Positions 34,126-42,083 of a stretch of 64,000 nt of DNA are shown piece by piece (position 1 is the stretch's first letter; each line of letters begins with the position of its first letter). A program made the translations under genes and the position numbers. The stretch covers positions 355,001 through 419,000 of the forward strand of contig JACKCN010000001.1 in assembly GCA_020634015.1 (NCBI GenBank), in the 5' to 3' direction. Source of the DNA: Candidatus Delongbacteria bacterium. GTDB lineage: Bacteria > CAIWAD01. The notes beneath the pieces were generated by a model. The model did no database searches and had not been told where the DNA came from. It worked only from the letters and a program-made list of their open reading frames with translations.

Positions 34126-34298
34126 TGTGTGTTGTGTCAGGGAAACTGGACACGTCGCGATTGGGGGTTGACCTCCCGCCCACCGCCGCCTCCACCCACC
34201 CGGGGCACGCAGGATTCCGCTTTCGGTTCCCCGATGGGCTGGCACGGGACAGTTCTCACGGGACCCGTGTCAACCGGATTGGACACGGCGGCCCAGTG
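34126..34298 (+). repeat. MITE-like dispersed repeat, copy 1
   Basis: The element begins with GTGTCA-N7-TGGACAC at 34134-34153 and ends with the same motif at 34267-34286. Between them are a pyrimidine-rich core (34172-34210) and the palindrome CACGGGACCCGTG around 34257-34269. The last motif and its flanks also form the stem CCGTGTC/GACACGG. It carries no gene and looks like a non-autonomous element or a duplicated regulatory or structured unit. Confidence 0.75.
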
Positions 34299-34300
34299 AG

Positions 34301-34472
34301 TGTGTGTTATGTCAGGGAATCTGGACATGTCGCAAGCGGGGGTTGCCCCCCGCCCACCACCGCCTCCACCCACCCGGGGCACGCAGGATTCCGCATTCGG
34401 TTCCCCGATGGGCCGGCAGGGGACAGTTTTCACGCGACCCGTGTCAACTGGATTGGACACGGCGGCCCAGTG
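34301..34472 (+). repeat. MITE-like dispersed repeat, copy 2
   Basis: This copy follows copy 1 after two bases, in the same orientation. The left motif is ATGTCA-N7-TGGACAT (34309-34328) and the right motif GTGTCA-N7-TGGACAC (34441-34460). The core is at 34347-34384. Both copies end in GGCGGCCCAGTG. Confidence 0.75.
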
Positions 34473-34675
34473 TCTGAAGCGGTCGACTCAGATTGTCCCC
34501 ACATGCCAACGCGGCGACCTGCCAACGCACATCCTCGGGCGCAGCCCGGAGGTTCTCCATCAGGACCGGGACCAGAACACCCGGCGCCCTCTCCTCCTCA
34601 CATTCCCTGGTTTGCACCGGAAAGGTTTCTGGGGGCCTGATGTATGCGGGGGTTTTTCCGGTCTGCGGGAATCAG

Positions 34676-34838
34676 CGTGTTGTGTCAGGATAACTGGATA
34701 CATGCACGTGGGGGGTTGACCTCCCGCCCACCGCCGCCTCCACCCACCCGGGGCACGCAGGATTCCGCATTCGGTTCCCCAATGGGCAAGCACGGGACAG
34801 TTTTTACGGGACCCGTGTCAACCGGATTGGACACGGCG
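34676..34838 (+). repeat. MITE-like dispersed repeat, copy 3
   Basis: The left motif is GTGTCA-N7-TGGATAC (34682-34701) and the right motif GTGTCA-N7-TGGACAC (34815-34834), with the core near 34720-34758. It lies about 200 bases after copy 2 in the same orientation and lacks the terminal GCCCAGTG. Confidence 0.75.
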
Positions 34839-35052
34839 AAAGGAAGCCTGCAGCAAATGGCTCATGTATCCTGAAAGAACCCGAGAGGCCCTCCTCCAGC
34901 AGACGCGCTCAGGCGCACTGCGGGAAACACACAGCCAGAATGGATCCAGGCGACACGATCCCTGGCCCCCGCCGGTCCCGGTCTGCACCGGATTGGATCC
35001 CGGGAATCCGGCCTGTGTGGGACATGACCGGTCCATGAACCAGAAGAGTACG

Positions 35053-35889
35053 TCAATCAAGCCGGGCTGCCGCCTCCAGCGGCAACACCCGCATACCCGC
35101 GCAGAGCACTTCCAGCCTGGTTTCCATACTGGCCTGCCCGTGATACTGGCGCCAGCCTCGCCAGCCTCGCACAAGTCGCGGCTGATCCGGGTCCAGCTCC
35201 CAAGGATGCAGGTAGACCTGTGGCAGGGCTCCCGTGCGTGCATCACGTGCCAGATTCCAGCGACTCCAGGCCAGAGGCAGCACGCGCAACCAGAACCCGC
35301 CCCCGTGACCCAGCGGAATGCCGAAAGGCCGATGCCCTCCCAGAGGCAATTCCAGCACTCCACTGCCTGGCTCACGCCAGACCCTGCCCAGCTGCAGCTC
35401 AAGCGGAAGATTGCCCACGGACGGGACTCGTGCCCGCATCACACTGGACGACCAGCGGTACCCGTTTTCAGCCAGCGCCCGATAGAACAGGGAGTCCTGA
35501 GGATCGAGGCTGAAATCCGGCGCACGGAAGCCCCGTTGGCCGACAGCGGGCAACCAAGGACCAAGCGCGGTGGTCGCCCCTTGCAGATCTTCGCGAGCAC
35601 GAGCAGGATCCGCACGATGCAGATTCAGGTGGGAATGCCCATGGCAGCCGATTCCGTGACCGGCATCCCGGATCCGGTCCAGCAGCTTCCCGTGTGACAG
35701 AGCCAATTGGCCCACAGCAAAAACGGTGGCCTTCAGGCCCAGACGCTCCAGCAGGCGCAACAAACCGGTGACCTGAAGCTCCAGCCTGGTGTCCAGCTCC
35801 TGGAGTACGGACGTGGACAGGCCCGCTGCCCTCAGATTGGAGGCCATCGAAGGCAGTTCAAGGTCAATCGAGAGGTAACGGGATGTCAT
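35053..35889 (-). CDS. polysaccharide deacetylase (NodB/CE4 family)
   Basis: The 278-residue product has CE4 motifs: the opening SRYLSIDLELPS with the catalytic Asp, LKATVFAVGQLALSHGKLLDRI, the metal-binding GCHGHSHLNLHRADP, RGFRAPDFSL, and a C-terminal VYLHPWELDPDQPRL. This is the pattern of deacetylases of EPS loci (PEP-CTERM/XrtA type), which remove N-acetyl groups from the polymer. The ATG at 35889 was chosen because the family motif follows at once; the frame remains open for 120 codons upstream with no family similarity. It is divergent from the rhomboid gene and lies next to the repeat region. Confidence 0.88.
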   Translation of the reverse strand: MTSRYLSIDLELPSMASNLRAAGLSTSVLQELDTRLELQVTGLLRLLERLGLKATVFAVGQLALSHGKLLDRIRDAGHGIGCHGHSHLNLHRADPARAREDLQGATTALGPWLPAVGQRGFRAPDFSLDPQDSLFYRALAENGYRWSSSVMRARVPSVGNLPLELQLGRVWREPGSGVLELPLGGHRPFGIPLGHGGGFWLRVLPLAWSRWNLARDARTGALPQVYLHPWELDPDQPRLVRGWRGWRQYHGQASMETRLEVLCAGMRVLPLEAAARLD

Positions 35890-36170
35890 GAGGGTCTTTC
35901 GGCGGACTTCTGGTACGACGAACTTGTCGGCGTGATCGGATGAATGACCAACTGATCGTGCATTGGTATTGCAGCTGGCATGAATATAGCGCCCAGTCTT
36001 TCTTGTTGTGCAGGGTCCCAGCCTCGTGAGTACTGAAACAAGCATCCGGCAGACATTGAATCTTGGTTCAGGCGTGGATCCCCGGGCAGTGCTGCTCCCT
36101 GTGGCGTAACTTGTGCCGTCCGCGTCCGGCTGTCGAATCCGCCGATCCTCCAGGAAGGGACCCGCTGTCG
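35890..36170. promoter_or_regulatory. divergent spacer between deacetylase and rhomboid genes
   Basis: The 281 bases should hold promoters for both genes. The only suggestive sequence is AATATA at 35983-35988, which is TATATT on the minus strand, with a weak -35. No operator-like palindrome was seen. Confidence 0.3.
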
Positions 36171-37271
36171 ATGTCCTCCTGTCCCCGCTGTACCACGCCC
36201 CTCGATCTGGTCGCCGGTTCACCGGCGATGTACCGCGCCTGCCAGGCATGTGGGGGGCGACTGATCACCCTGCCCGCGCTGAAGAAGTCCGTTCCCGACG
36301 CAGTCGTCAGACAGCTCTGGCTCGACGCCCGCAGGGACTCGCCGCCACGGGGGTTGAATTGCCCCGAATGCGGCCGGCCGATGATGCGTGTGCAATCGGC
36401 CGGGGACAGCGCCCCCCCGTCGCTGGATGCCTGCACGCACTGCCAGGCCTTCTGGTTTGACGGGGGTGAGTACGAGCAACTGCCCAACATCCCCCGGGAA
36501 TCCCGACTGGAAGACCGGCTGACTCCTGAGGCGCGCGAAAAGATCGGCATGGCCGAAGTCGAAGAAATGCGCCTGATGCGGGCGACAGTCGAGAAGGCCC
36601 CTTTCGAACCTCAGGAAACCTGGCAATGGCTGCCCGGATTTCTGGGCATGCCGATCGAAAGCGAATTGCCGCCCGTGCAGCGCAAACCGCTCGTCACCTG
36701 GACCATCGGTGCCCTGATGGTGGTGGTCAGCCTGATCGGTCTGCTCAACCCCGAGACCAGTTTCAAGGACTGGGGCATGATGCCGGCCCAGGCGGGACGC
36801 CACGGTGGGATGACCGTGATCAGCTCCTTCTTCCTCCATGGAAGCCTGATGCACCTGCTGGGCAACCTCTGGTTTCTGCTGCTCTTCGGCGACAACGTGG
36901 AAGAACAGCTGGGCAAGGGGAAGTACCTGCTCCTGCTGCTGCTGGCCACCCTGCTGGGCGACCTCTGCCACTGGGCGGCCGATCCGGGATCCACGGTGGT
37001 GCTGGTTGGAGCCAGTGGAGGCATTTCCGGCGTCATTGCCTGTTATACCTTCAGTTTTCCCAAGGCACGCCTGAATTTCATGCTGGGCTGGTGGATGGGG
37101 TTGCGCTGGATCGGTCTGCCCGCCTGGGGCTGGTTCGCACTCTGGATCGGCATGCAGCTCCTGGGGGCCTGGTTCCAGTTGAAAGTCGGCAGCAATGTCT
37201 CCAGCCTGGCCCATCTGGGAGGGGCGGCAGCCGGCATGCTTTTCTGGGCTTTCAAAGGGCACGAGGAGTGA
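36171..37271 (+). CDS. rhomboid-family intramembrane serine protease with two N-terminal zinc ribbons
   Basis: The 366-residue protein has CxxC pairs at C4/C7 with C24/C27 and at C64/C67 with C88/C91, forming two TFIIB-like zinc ribbons. After a charged linker the membrane domain begins near residue 175. Its HGSLMHLLGNLWFLLLFGDNVE, the catalytic Ser282 in GASGGISG and His348 in AHLGGAAAG are diagnostic of rhomboids. It should cleave membrane proteins within the bilayer; the ribbons may recruit substrates in the cytoplasm. Such zinc-ribbon rhomboids occur in several bacteria. The ATG at 36171 places the first CxxC at the N-terminus. Confidence 0.93.
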   Translation: MSSCPRCTTPLDLVAGSPAMYRACQACGGRLITLPALKKSVPDAVVRQLWLDARRDSPPRGLNCPECGRPMMRVQSAGDSAPPSLDACTHCQAFWFDGGEYEQLPNIPRESRLEDRLTPEAREKIGMAEVEEMRLMRATVEKAPFEPQETWQWLPGFLGMPIESELPPVQRKPLVTWTIGALMVVVSLIGLLNPETSFKDWGMMPAQAGRHGGMTVISSFFLHGSLMHLLGNLWFLLLFGDNVEEQLGKGKYLLLLLLATLLGDLCHWAADPGSTVVLVGASGGISGVIACYTFSFPKARLNFMLGWWMGLRWIGLPAWGWFALWIGMQLLGAWFQLKVGSNVSSLAHLGGAAAGMLFWAFKGHEE

Positions 37272-37368
37272 TTCGCCCCGGGTGGAGTTGCTTAACCCCG
37301 GGACCTGCCCCACATTCCTGCCCGCGTCGGTCCAACCTGGCCGACACCCAACGAATTCAGGAGTCGAG

Positions 37369-37911
37369 ATGCCCGGACCTTTCCCCGTGCCGGAAGCTGA
37401 CGACGCTTCCACCTATTTCCAGACCTACATCCGCCTGCTGGGTGGGGAGAATCCGCTGGAGGCGGACGCCCGGATCCATGCGCACACCCTGTCCATGCTC
37501 GAGCCATTGAGCGAGGAGCAAAGCCAGTTCCGCTACGCTCCGGACAAATGGAGCATCCGGGAGTGGCTGGGTCACGTGATCGATTGCGAGCGCGTGTTCA
37601 ACTTCCGGGCGCTCTGGATCGCGCGCGGGGCCGAAGGGGAGCTGCCCGGCTTCGATCAGGACGCCTGGGTCCAGATCGGCCGCTGGCACGAGCGTTCCTT
37701 CCGCGACAGTCTGGATATCTACCGTGATACCCGTCGAACAACCAGGGCCTGGTACCTGGGGCGTACGCCAGAAGAATTGCAGCGCAGGGGACGGGCCAAC
37801 AACAATACGTTGACCGTCAATTCGCTGCTGCACATTCTGATCGGGCACGAACTGCATCACCAGCGAGTGCTGGAAGCCCGCTACATGCCCGCGTTGGGAA
37901 GCACACGCTGA
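37369..37911 (+). CDS. DinB-like four-helix protein
   Basis: The 180-residue product fits the DinB/DinB_2 fold: KWSIREWLGHVIDCERVFNFRAL supplies the first metal histidine and LLHILIGHELHHQRVLEARY the later pair, on otherwise helical sequence. Members include thiol-S-transferases such as bacillithiol or mycothiol enzymes and many proteins of unknown role. No substrate can be assigned. TCAGGAG precedes the ATG at 37369 by six bases. Confidence 0.88.
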   Translation: MPGPFPVPEADDASTYFQTYIRLLGGENPLEADARIHAHTLSMLEPLSEEQSQFRYAPDKWSIREWLGHVIDCERVFNFRALWIARGAEGELPGFDQDAWVQIGRWHERSFRDSLDIYRDTRRTTRAWYLGRTPEELQRRGRANNNTLTVNSLLHILIGHELHHQRVLEARYMPALGSTR

Positions 37912-37993
37912 ACGGCACACGCGCCTGATCCGTCGGTCGGATGTGTCGGAGCCTCTGCCCCGCCGAATACACTTGTGGTCTCGAAGGAAAGCC

Positions 37994-39937
37994 ATGTCCA
38001 GTTCCAATGTGCGCCTGCTGCACCTTCATCAGCGGGTGCTGGATTCATTGCAGGAAGCCCTGCCCCACCTGGCCAGCCGCAATGGACTGCTGGCCTGGGC
38101 CGGTCGTTGGCCGGACCTTGCTCCCGAGTCCCGGGCCCGCCTGCTCGCCAGAGTGCGCGCCTGGTCGGATGAATTGCGGGAACTGGCCGGGGACACGCTG
38201 CCCCAGGACCCTGCGACCGTGCATCTGCTGGACCGTCTGGAACGCCTGACCGGGCAATTGGCTCAGCCCCTTGACCCCTTCGATCTGGCCGAGACGCTCT
38301 CCATCGGTCTGCGTGATCTCTTGATGCTGCCCATCGCGACACTGCCCGAACGGGCCGGGGCGCTGGTGCAGCGGCTGCGCGGGCTGCCCTTGATGATGGA
38401 ACAGGTTCGCGTCCAGCCGGTGACACAGTCCCCCTGGCGAGCACGGCAGGCGGCCGCGGCGATCATGGAACTGGCGCGCTGGCTGGATCACGGCGCCGAA
38501 GGCTGGCTCAAGGGCAGCGACGAAAGCCTGGCCCTGCTCAGGAGGGAGGCCCCGGCCGCGCGTGAGACACTGTTCGACCTCGCGACATTGCTGGCAGGGG
38601 GTTCCGATTCGCGTCCCACCCCGCTCGGCGACGCTGAACTGGGTGCCGTCTGGAAGGGCGAAACCGGGCGCGAATGGCACCCGGATCGCCTCGAGAAGCA
38701 ACTGGAACGTGAACGCAACCGACTGTTGCTGCAACTTGAGCAGCAAGCCCAGCACTTCGGCCGCCGATTCGTGAGCGCAACAACTTCCCCATCGACGTCT
38801 CACGGACGGGACCTGGCGGAGTTGCTGCATCAGCTCGGGCAGGACACTCCGCAGGTGGAACAATGGGAAGCCTACCAGAACCATCAGCTGCGTGACCTGT
38901 CGCTGTTCGTGGAACGCACGGGATTGCTGCCCGAAAACTTCGCCTGCCCCGAGTTGCTGCCCCGCACATGGCAGGAACCGGTGAGCGAATGGGATTGGCT
39001 GCCCACGGGGCGACAGGCCAGAGCCTCGCTGTTCTTTCTTGACATCGCCGCTCTGGATGGTCCGGCTCAGCTTGAGTTCGTACAGGACCGCAACACCTGG
39101 GCAATGCAGGTTCTGCTGGCTCGCGAAGCCCTGCCGGGTCGCCTCTGGCTGATGCAGCACTGGCGCGAGCTACGGGCGGCGGGCCGTCTGCTCAATCGGG
39201 CCGCGGACGCCGATGGCTGGGCGCTGCTGGCTCCCGAACTGCTGAACCGGGTGGGCTGGGGTCAGGCCGAAAGCCGGATGAGGATCATGCTGCTCAAGGA
39301 GCGGATCAGGGATCACGCCTGTGCCCTGGCCGATCTGCGCTGGCATCGCGGCTCCCGTGGCGAAGAAGACCTGCTGGCCTCATTGTCCCAGCAGGGCCTG
39401 ATGCCGCTCTGGCTGGCTCGTCTGCAGCTGGAATGCATCCAGCGCGAACCGGGTCGGGCGTTGCTGGCCATGGAAAAACTGGATGCCCTGCGCCAGCTGG
39501 AAAGCCGCTTGAAGAAGACCTGGAGCGACGAGCTTCAGTCGGGAGACATCGTCGATCAGCTGGCCGCCTGCGCGGATCTGCCCATTCACTGGCTGCGCAA
39601 GCATGGTGACACCATCACTCCGGGCGGGCGCTGCGTGTCCGAGCTGCCCTCGCCTCTGACACTCCTGCGCCAGCACAACCGCGACGATCTGGTTGTGGGT
39701 CTGGAAGAGCAGCTCGCCGCTCTGGGCAGGATCCAGCGTGAGGATCTGGAAGCCGGGCGCGAATTCGATCTGGTGCAACACGAGGCGGGCGCCCACTCCA
39801 GCACTCTCTTCGGTTCGGCTGAGGAAGACGACAGCGCGCTCGCGGATCCGGACGGGATCCCGGCCGGTAGCGAAGGCGATTCCGAGGACATGCTGGAGAA
39901 CGATCCTGAAGAACACGATGACCCGGATCAACACTGA
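37994..39937 (+). CDS. DUF885-like protein lacking the HExxxGHH metal site
   Basis: The 647-residue protein is helical throughout. Its second half aligns by eye with DUF885 peptidase-like proteins: REALPGRLW at residues 377-385 in place of HEAxPGHH, DGWALLAPELL in place of EGWALYAE, then ALADLRWHRGSRGEEDLL and REPGRALLAMEKLDALRQLESR, which correspond to the family's LH-G-W and WPGQALAYKIGxLxIxxLR segments. The metal-binding histidines are replaced, so it is probably not a working metallohydrolase. The C-terminal ~45 residues are acidic. The start at 37994 follows GAAGGAAA. The last 20 bases overlap the next gene. Confidence 0.75.
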   Translation: MSSSNVRLLHLHQRVLDSLQEALPHLASRNGLLAWAGRWPDLAPESRARLLARVRAWSDELRELAGDTLPQDPATVHLLDRLERLTGQLAQPLDPFDLAETLSIGLRDLLMLPIATLPERAGALVQRLRGLPLMMEQVRVQPVTQSPWRARQAAAAIMELARWLDHGAEGWLKGSDESLALLRREAPAARETLFDLATLLAGGSDSRPTPLGDAELGAVWKGETGREWHPDRLEKQLERERNRLLLQLEQQAQHFGRRFVSATTSPSTSHGRDLAELLHQLGQDTPQVEQWEAYQNHQLRDLSLFVERTGLLPENFACPELLPRTWQEPVSEWDWLPTGRQARASLFFLDIAALDGPAQLEFVQDRNTWAMQVLLAREALPGRLWLMQHWRELRAAGRLLNRAADADGWALLAPELLNRVGWGQAESRMRIMLLKERIRDHACALADLRWHRGSRGEEDLLASLSQQGLMPLWLARLQLECIQREPGRALLAMEKLDALRQLESRLKKTWSDELQSGDIVDQLAACADLPIHWLRKHGDTITPGGRCVSELPSPLTLLRQHNRDDLVVGLEEQLAALGRIQREDLEAGREFDLVQHEAGAHSSTLFGSAEEDDSALADPDGIPAGSEGDSEDMLENDPEEHDDPDQH

Positions 39938-40619
39938 TTTCCGGCCCAGGCTCCCGCTGATCCTCTGCATCCTTGTGGGGCTCGCGGGATGTTGTACACC
40001 CGACGCCCACAGAATCGATGCGGCTCAGACGCCTTCTGTCCATTCTACCGCGGAGAGCAGTGCTCCGACTCCCGCCCTCGCTGAGTTCTTTCGCGAGCTG
40101 TATCGTCCCCAGACTTTCATTTCCCATGACAGCACTGCAGACAACCCGGGTTGGCTGGGTTTGCCCGTGGCCCCGGCTCCCGTCGAACGTCTGCGCGCGG
40201 GAATCAACTCCCTGGAAGGCTGTGTGCTTCAGCACCGGGGCGAGGCGCACATCACGGTGATCACGCCGCCCGAAGCCGAACGCATTCGGGCACATGATCC
40301 GAGCCTGAGGATGGATGTGATCCAGGCCGTGGCCCTGCCCATGCTGAACGTGGCGCGCTGGAACAGTCCGGGCATCGGCAGTCTGGAACAGGATGGGAAG
40401 CAGACTTGGTTTCTGGTGGTGGATTCCCCGGACCTGCGTGCGCTGCGCGAGCACATCGCCCGGACCTTCCTGTTGCCCATTGAGGTCCTGGACCCTGATG
40501 CCCAGGACCTGCATGTGACCATCGGGTTCATCGGTGGTGACTTCTGGCCCCCGGCAGGCAGCAAGGGCCCCGCTTCCCTGAGCCCGGAGCTGAACTGGCA
40601 GGCCGTGCTGGGCCTCTGA
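39918..40619 (+). CDS. lipoprotein with 2H-phosphoesterase-like motifs
   Basis: The 233-residue product starts with a lipoprotein signal (LPLILCILVGLAGC, lipobox cysteine at 25). Two H-x-T-x motifs, HITV at 111-114 and HVTI at 199-202, are spaced as in the 2H phosphoesterase superfamily, whose members act on cyclic phosphates of RNA or nucleotides. A secreted, lipid-anchored member would act on an extracytoplasmic phosphodiester, which is unusual; the assignment rests on motif spacing only. Its start overlaps the DUF885-like gene by 20 bases, so the two are probably coupled. Confidence 0.65.
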   Translation: MTRINTDFRPRLPLILCILVGLAGCCTPDAHRIDAAQTPSVHSTAESSAPTPALAEFFRELYRPQTFISHDSTADNPGWLGLPVAPAPVERLRAGINSLEGCVLQHRGEAHITVITPPEAERIRAHDPSLRMDVIQAVALPMLNVARWNSPGIGSLEQDGKQTWFLVVDSPDLRALREHIARTFLLPIEVLDPDAQDLHVTIGFIGGDFWPPAGSKGPASLSPELNWQAVLGL

Positions 40620-40784
40620 GCCCGGATCCCGGCGGTGCATGATCCTTCCATCCGAAACCAGAGCATTTCCGGGCACAGGAACTCTTGGCTGGCCTGTCTG
40701 GCCGTGGTCGCGTTCAGGGAGAGCCATTCCGGGATGGGGATTGCAGGGGGGACGACCTGACGGTGGAAGAGCGCTGGCAATCGG

Positions 40785-40947
40785 TGTCGGGTGTCCGTCA
40801 CGCAGACTTGACAGTGATTCTTGGGGTACCCCTCCCGCCCTCCGCCGCCTCCACCCACCCGGGGCACGCCGGAAGTGGAAATTGGTTCCCCGTCGGACCC
40901 GGGACGGGCAACGTTCCGGGAGTGAGTGACAAGGAGATTGGACACGC
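40785..40947 (+). repeat. MITE-like dispersed repeat, copy 4 (diverged)
   Basis: The pyrimidine-rich core is at 40831-40869, preceded by GGGGTACCCC, and a right-end motif GTGACA-N7-TGGACAC lies at 40926-40945. The left motif is degraded. The segment between core and right end differs from copies 1-3. Confidence 0.65.
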
Positions 40948-40982
40948 TGCGAGGGCTGACCAGTCCGGAGCGTTCGGTTGGA

Positions 40983-41075
40983 AATGTGTCAGGGAGAGTG
41001 GACGCTTGATTTCACGGGGTACCCCTCCCGCCCACCGCCGCCTCCACCCACCCGGGGCACGCAGGAAGCGAGAAA
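40983..41075 (+). repeat. MITE-like dispersed repeat, copy 5 (truncated)
   Basis: The left motif GTGTCA-N7-TGGACGC is at 40986-41005 and the core at about 41023-41062, again after GGGGTACCCC. Similarity stops soon after GGGGCACGCAGGA; no right-end motif is visible. Confidence 0.65.
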
Positions 41076-41156
41076 TGGTTCCGCTGACGTTCTCCTGACC
41101 GACAAGATTCAGGGTGTGGTGTCCAGATGGCCTGTCATCGGATACGCACAGAGTGC

Positions 41157-42077
41157 CTATCCGCGCTTGCGCGCTGCCCGGACTCGGCTGACCGGTTCAG
41201 TGCGCCGACGCTCCTCCTCCAGCAATTCACCAACCCGTTCCGGCTTTCCGGCCCGAAGCAGATCGGCCAGTTGCTCGAGTTGCCCCTCGAGGCGCAGCCG
41301 CGTCTCGGCCTGTTCCTTGTAGACGGCCCGCAGGGTTTTCTTCCAGGCGACCCAATCGCCGCGCTTGAGTTCGCGCAGGTCCACCTGCTGTCGTTGCTCG
41401 GGATCAGGATCCAGTGAGTCGCCAGCCCTGGCATGGATCACCCGGTTCCCCACCTTCCCGCAGGCACGCAGCAATCCGGCTTCCCGCAGACAGTATGTGA
41501 TGCAACGTGCCAGTGCTTCGGACACTTCCAGTCGCTGGGCAAGTCCCCGGCTGGTGAACCAGCGTTCCAGGTCTTCTGGCAGCACACGCAGCCAATCCTC
41601 GACCGATTCAAGAAAGACCTGATCCTGCACCGAGGACAGTCTGCGCTCGAGAACCAAGTATGGCTTCTGGCGACGGCGGGCGGGCCGGACCTGACGCCAC
41701 TCCTCTTCCTCGGTGAGCAATACTTCGATCCGCAAACGGGGATGCGTCATCAGGTCGGGCAGGGCCACCAGTTCGCTGAACAGTTCCTCCCAGCGCCCGC
41801 GCAGCGGGCTGGCCCGACGCTTGCCGGCCACCCCCTCTTCATTCTGGAGCACGATCCAGCGACGCGCGCAGACCGGATGCACCAGCACGACCGTGTGTTT
41901 CTTCAACAGCCGACGAAGTTTGGGGGCAATGGCGGCAAAGGAGCCGGTCTGGATTTCCACAAGGCGTCCACGGTCGTCCACGGCATCAATCCGAAAACCA
42001 CCCACAACCTGCTCGGTGGCGTCAGGTTCGTGGGCGTACAGCATCTTGAGCTGGTGATGGAGCAGGGATTCGGACAC
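41157..42077 (-). CDS. PD-(D/E)XK-nuclease-like protein of unknown function
   Basis: The 306-residue protein begins MSESLLHHQLKMLYA and continues GGFRIDAVDDRGRLVEIQTGSFAAIAPKLRRLL, then VVLVHPVCARRWIVL. The D-x-V followed by EIQT and a downstream basic helix resemble the core of PD-(D/E)XK-like folds; proteins with this start are annotated as a DUF (I recall DUF8091) in other genomes. A winged-helix-like part (about 170-225) and a charged C-terminus follow. No restriction or methylase partner is nearby. Nuclease activity is unproven and the match is by motif only. Confidence 0.7.
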   Translation of the reverse strand: MSESLLHHQLKMLYAHEPDATEQVVGGFRIDAVDDRGRLVEIQTGSFAAIAPKLRRLLKKHTVVLVHPVCARRWIVLQNEEGVAGKRRASPLRGRWEELFSELVALPDLMTHPRLRIEVLLTEEEEWRQVRPARRRQKPYLVLERRLSSVQDQVFLESVEDWLRVLPEDLERWFTSRGLAQRLEVSEALARCITYCLREAGLLRACGKVGNRVIHARAGDSLDPDPEQRQQVDLRELKRGDWVAWKKTLRAVYKEQAETRLRLEGQLEQLADLLRAGKPERVGELLEEERRRTEPVSRVRAARKRG

Positions 42078-42083
42078 GAGCGC

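Larger units (their letters stand above)
33838..35052. other. gene-free repeat-rich region
   Basis: No reading frame here has a convincing protein or ribosome site. The region holds three copies of a ~170-base element (34126-34298, 34301-34472, 34676-34838) and two copies of a second motif around CTCCAGCACACGCGCTC (33977-33993) and CTCCAGCAGACGCGCTC (34893-34909), similar over about 45-60 bases. The rest is GC-rich DNA of no recognised role. Confidence 0.7.
40620..41156. other. intergenic region with two further copies of the dispersed repeat
   Basis: The 537 bases between convergent genes hold no convincing gene. Two shorter relatives of the 34-kb repeat element lie at about 40785-40947 and 40983-41075 (listed separately). 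Confidence 0.65.

Noticed and set aside
34092..34640. 182-codon plus-strand frame with internal repeats
   Set aside because: Its repeats are just the DNA-level element copies, which change frame between copies; no ribosome site or protein family was recognised.
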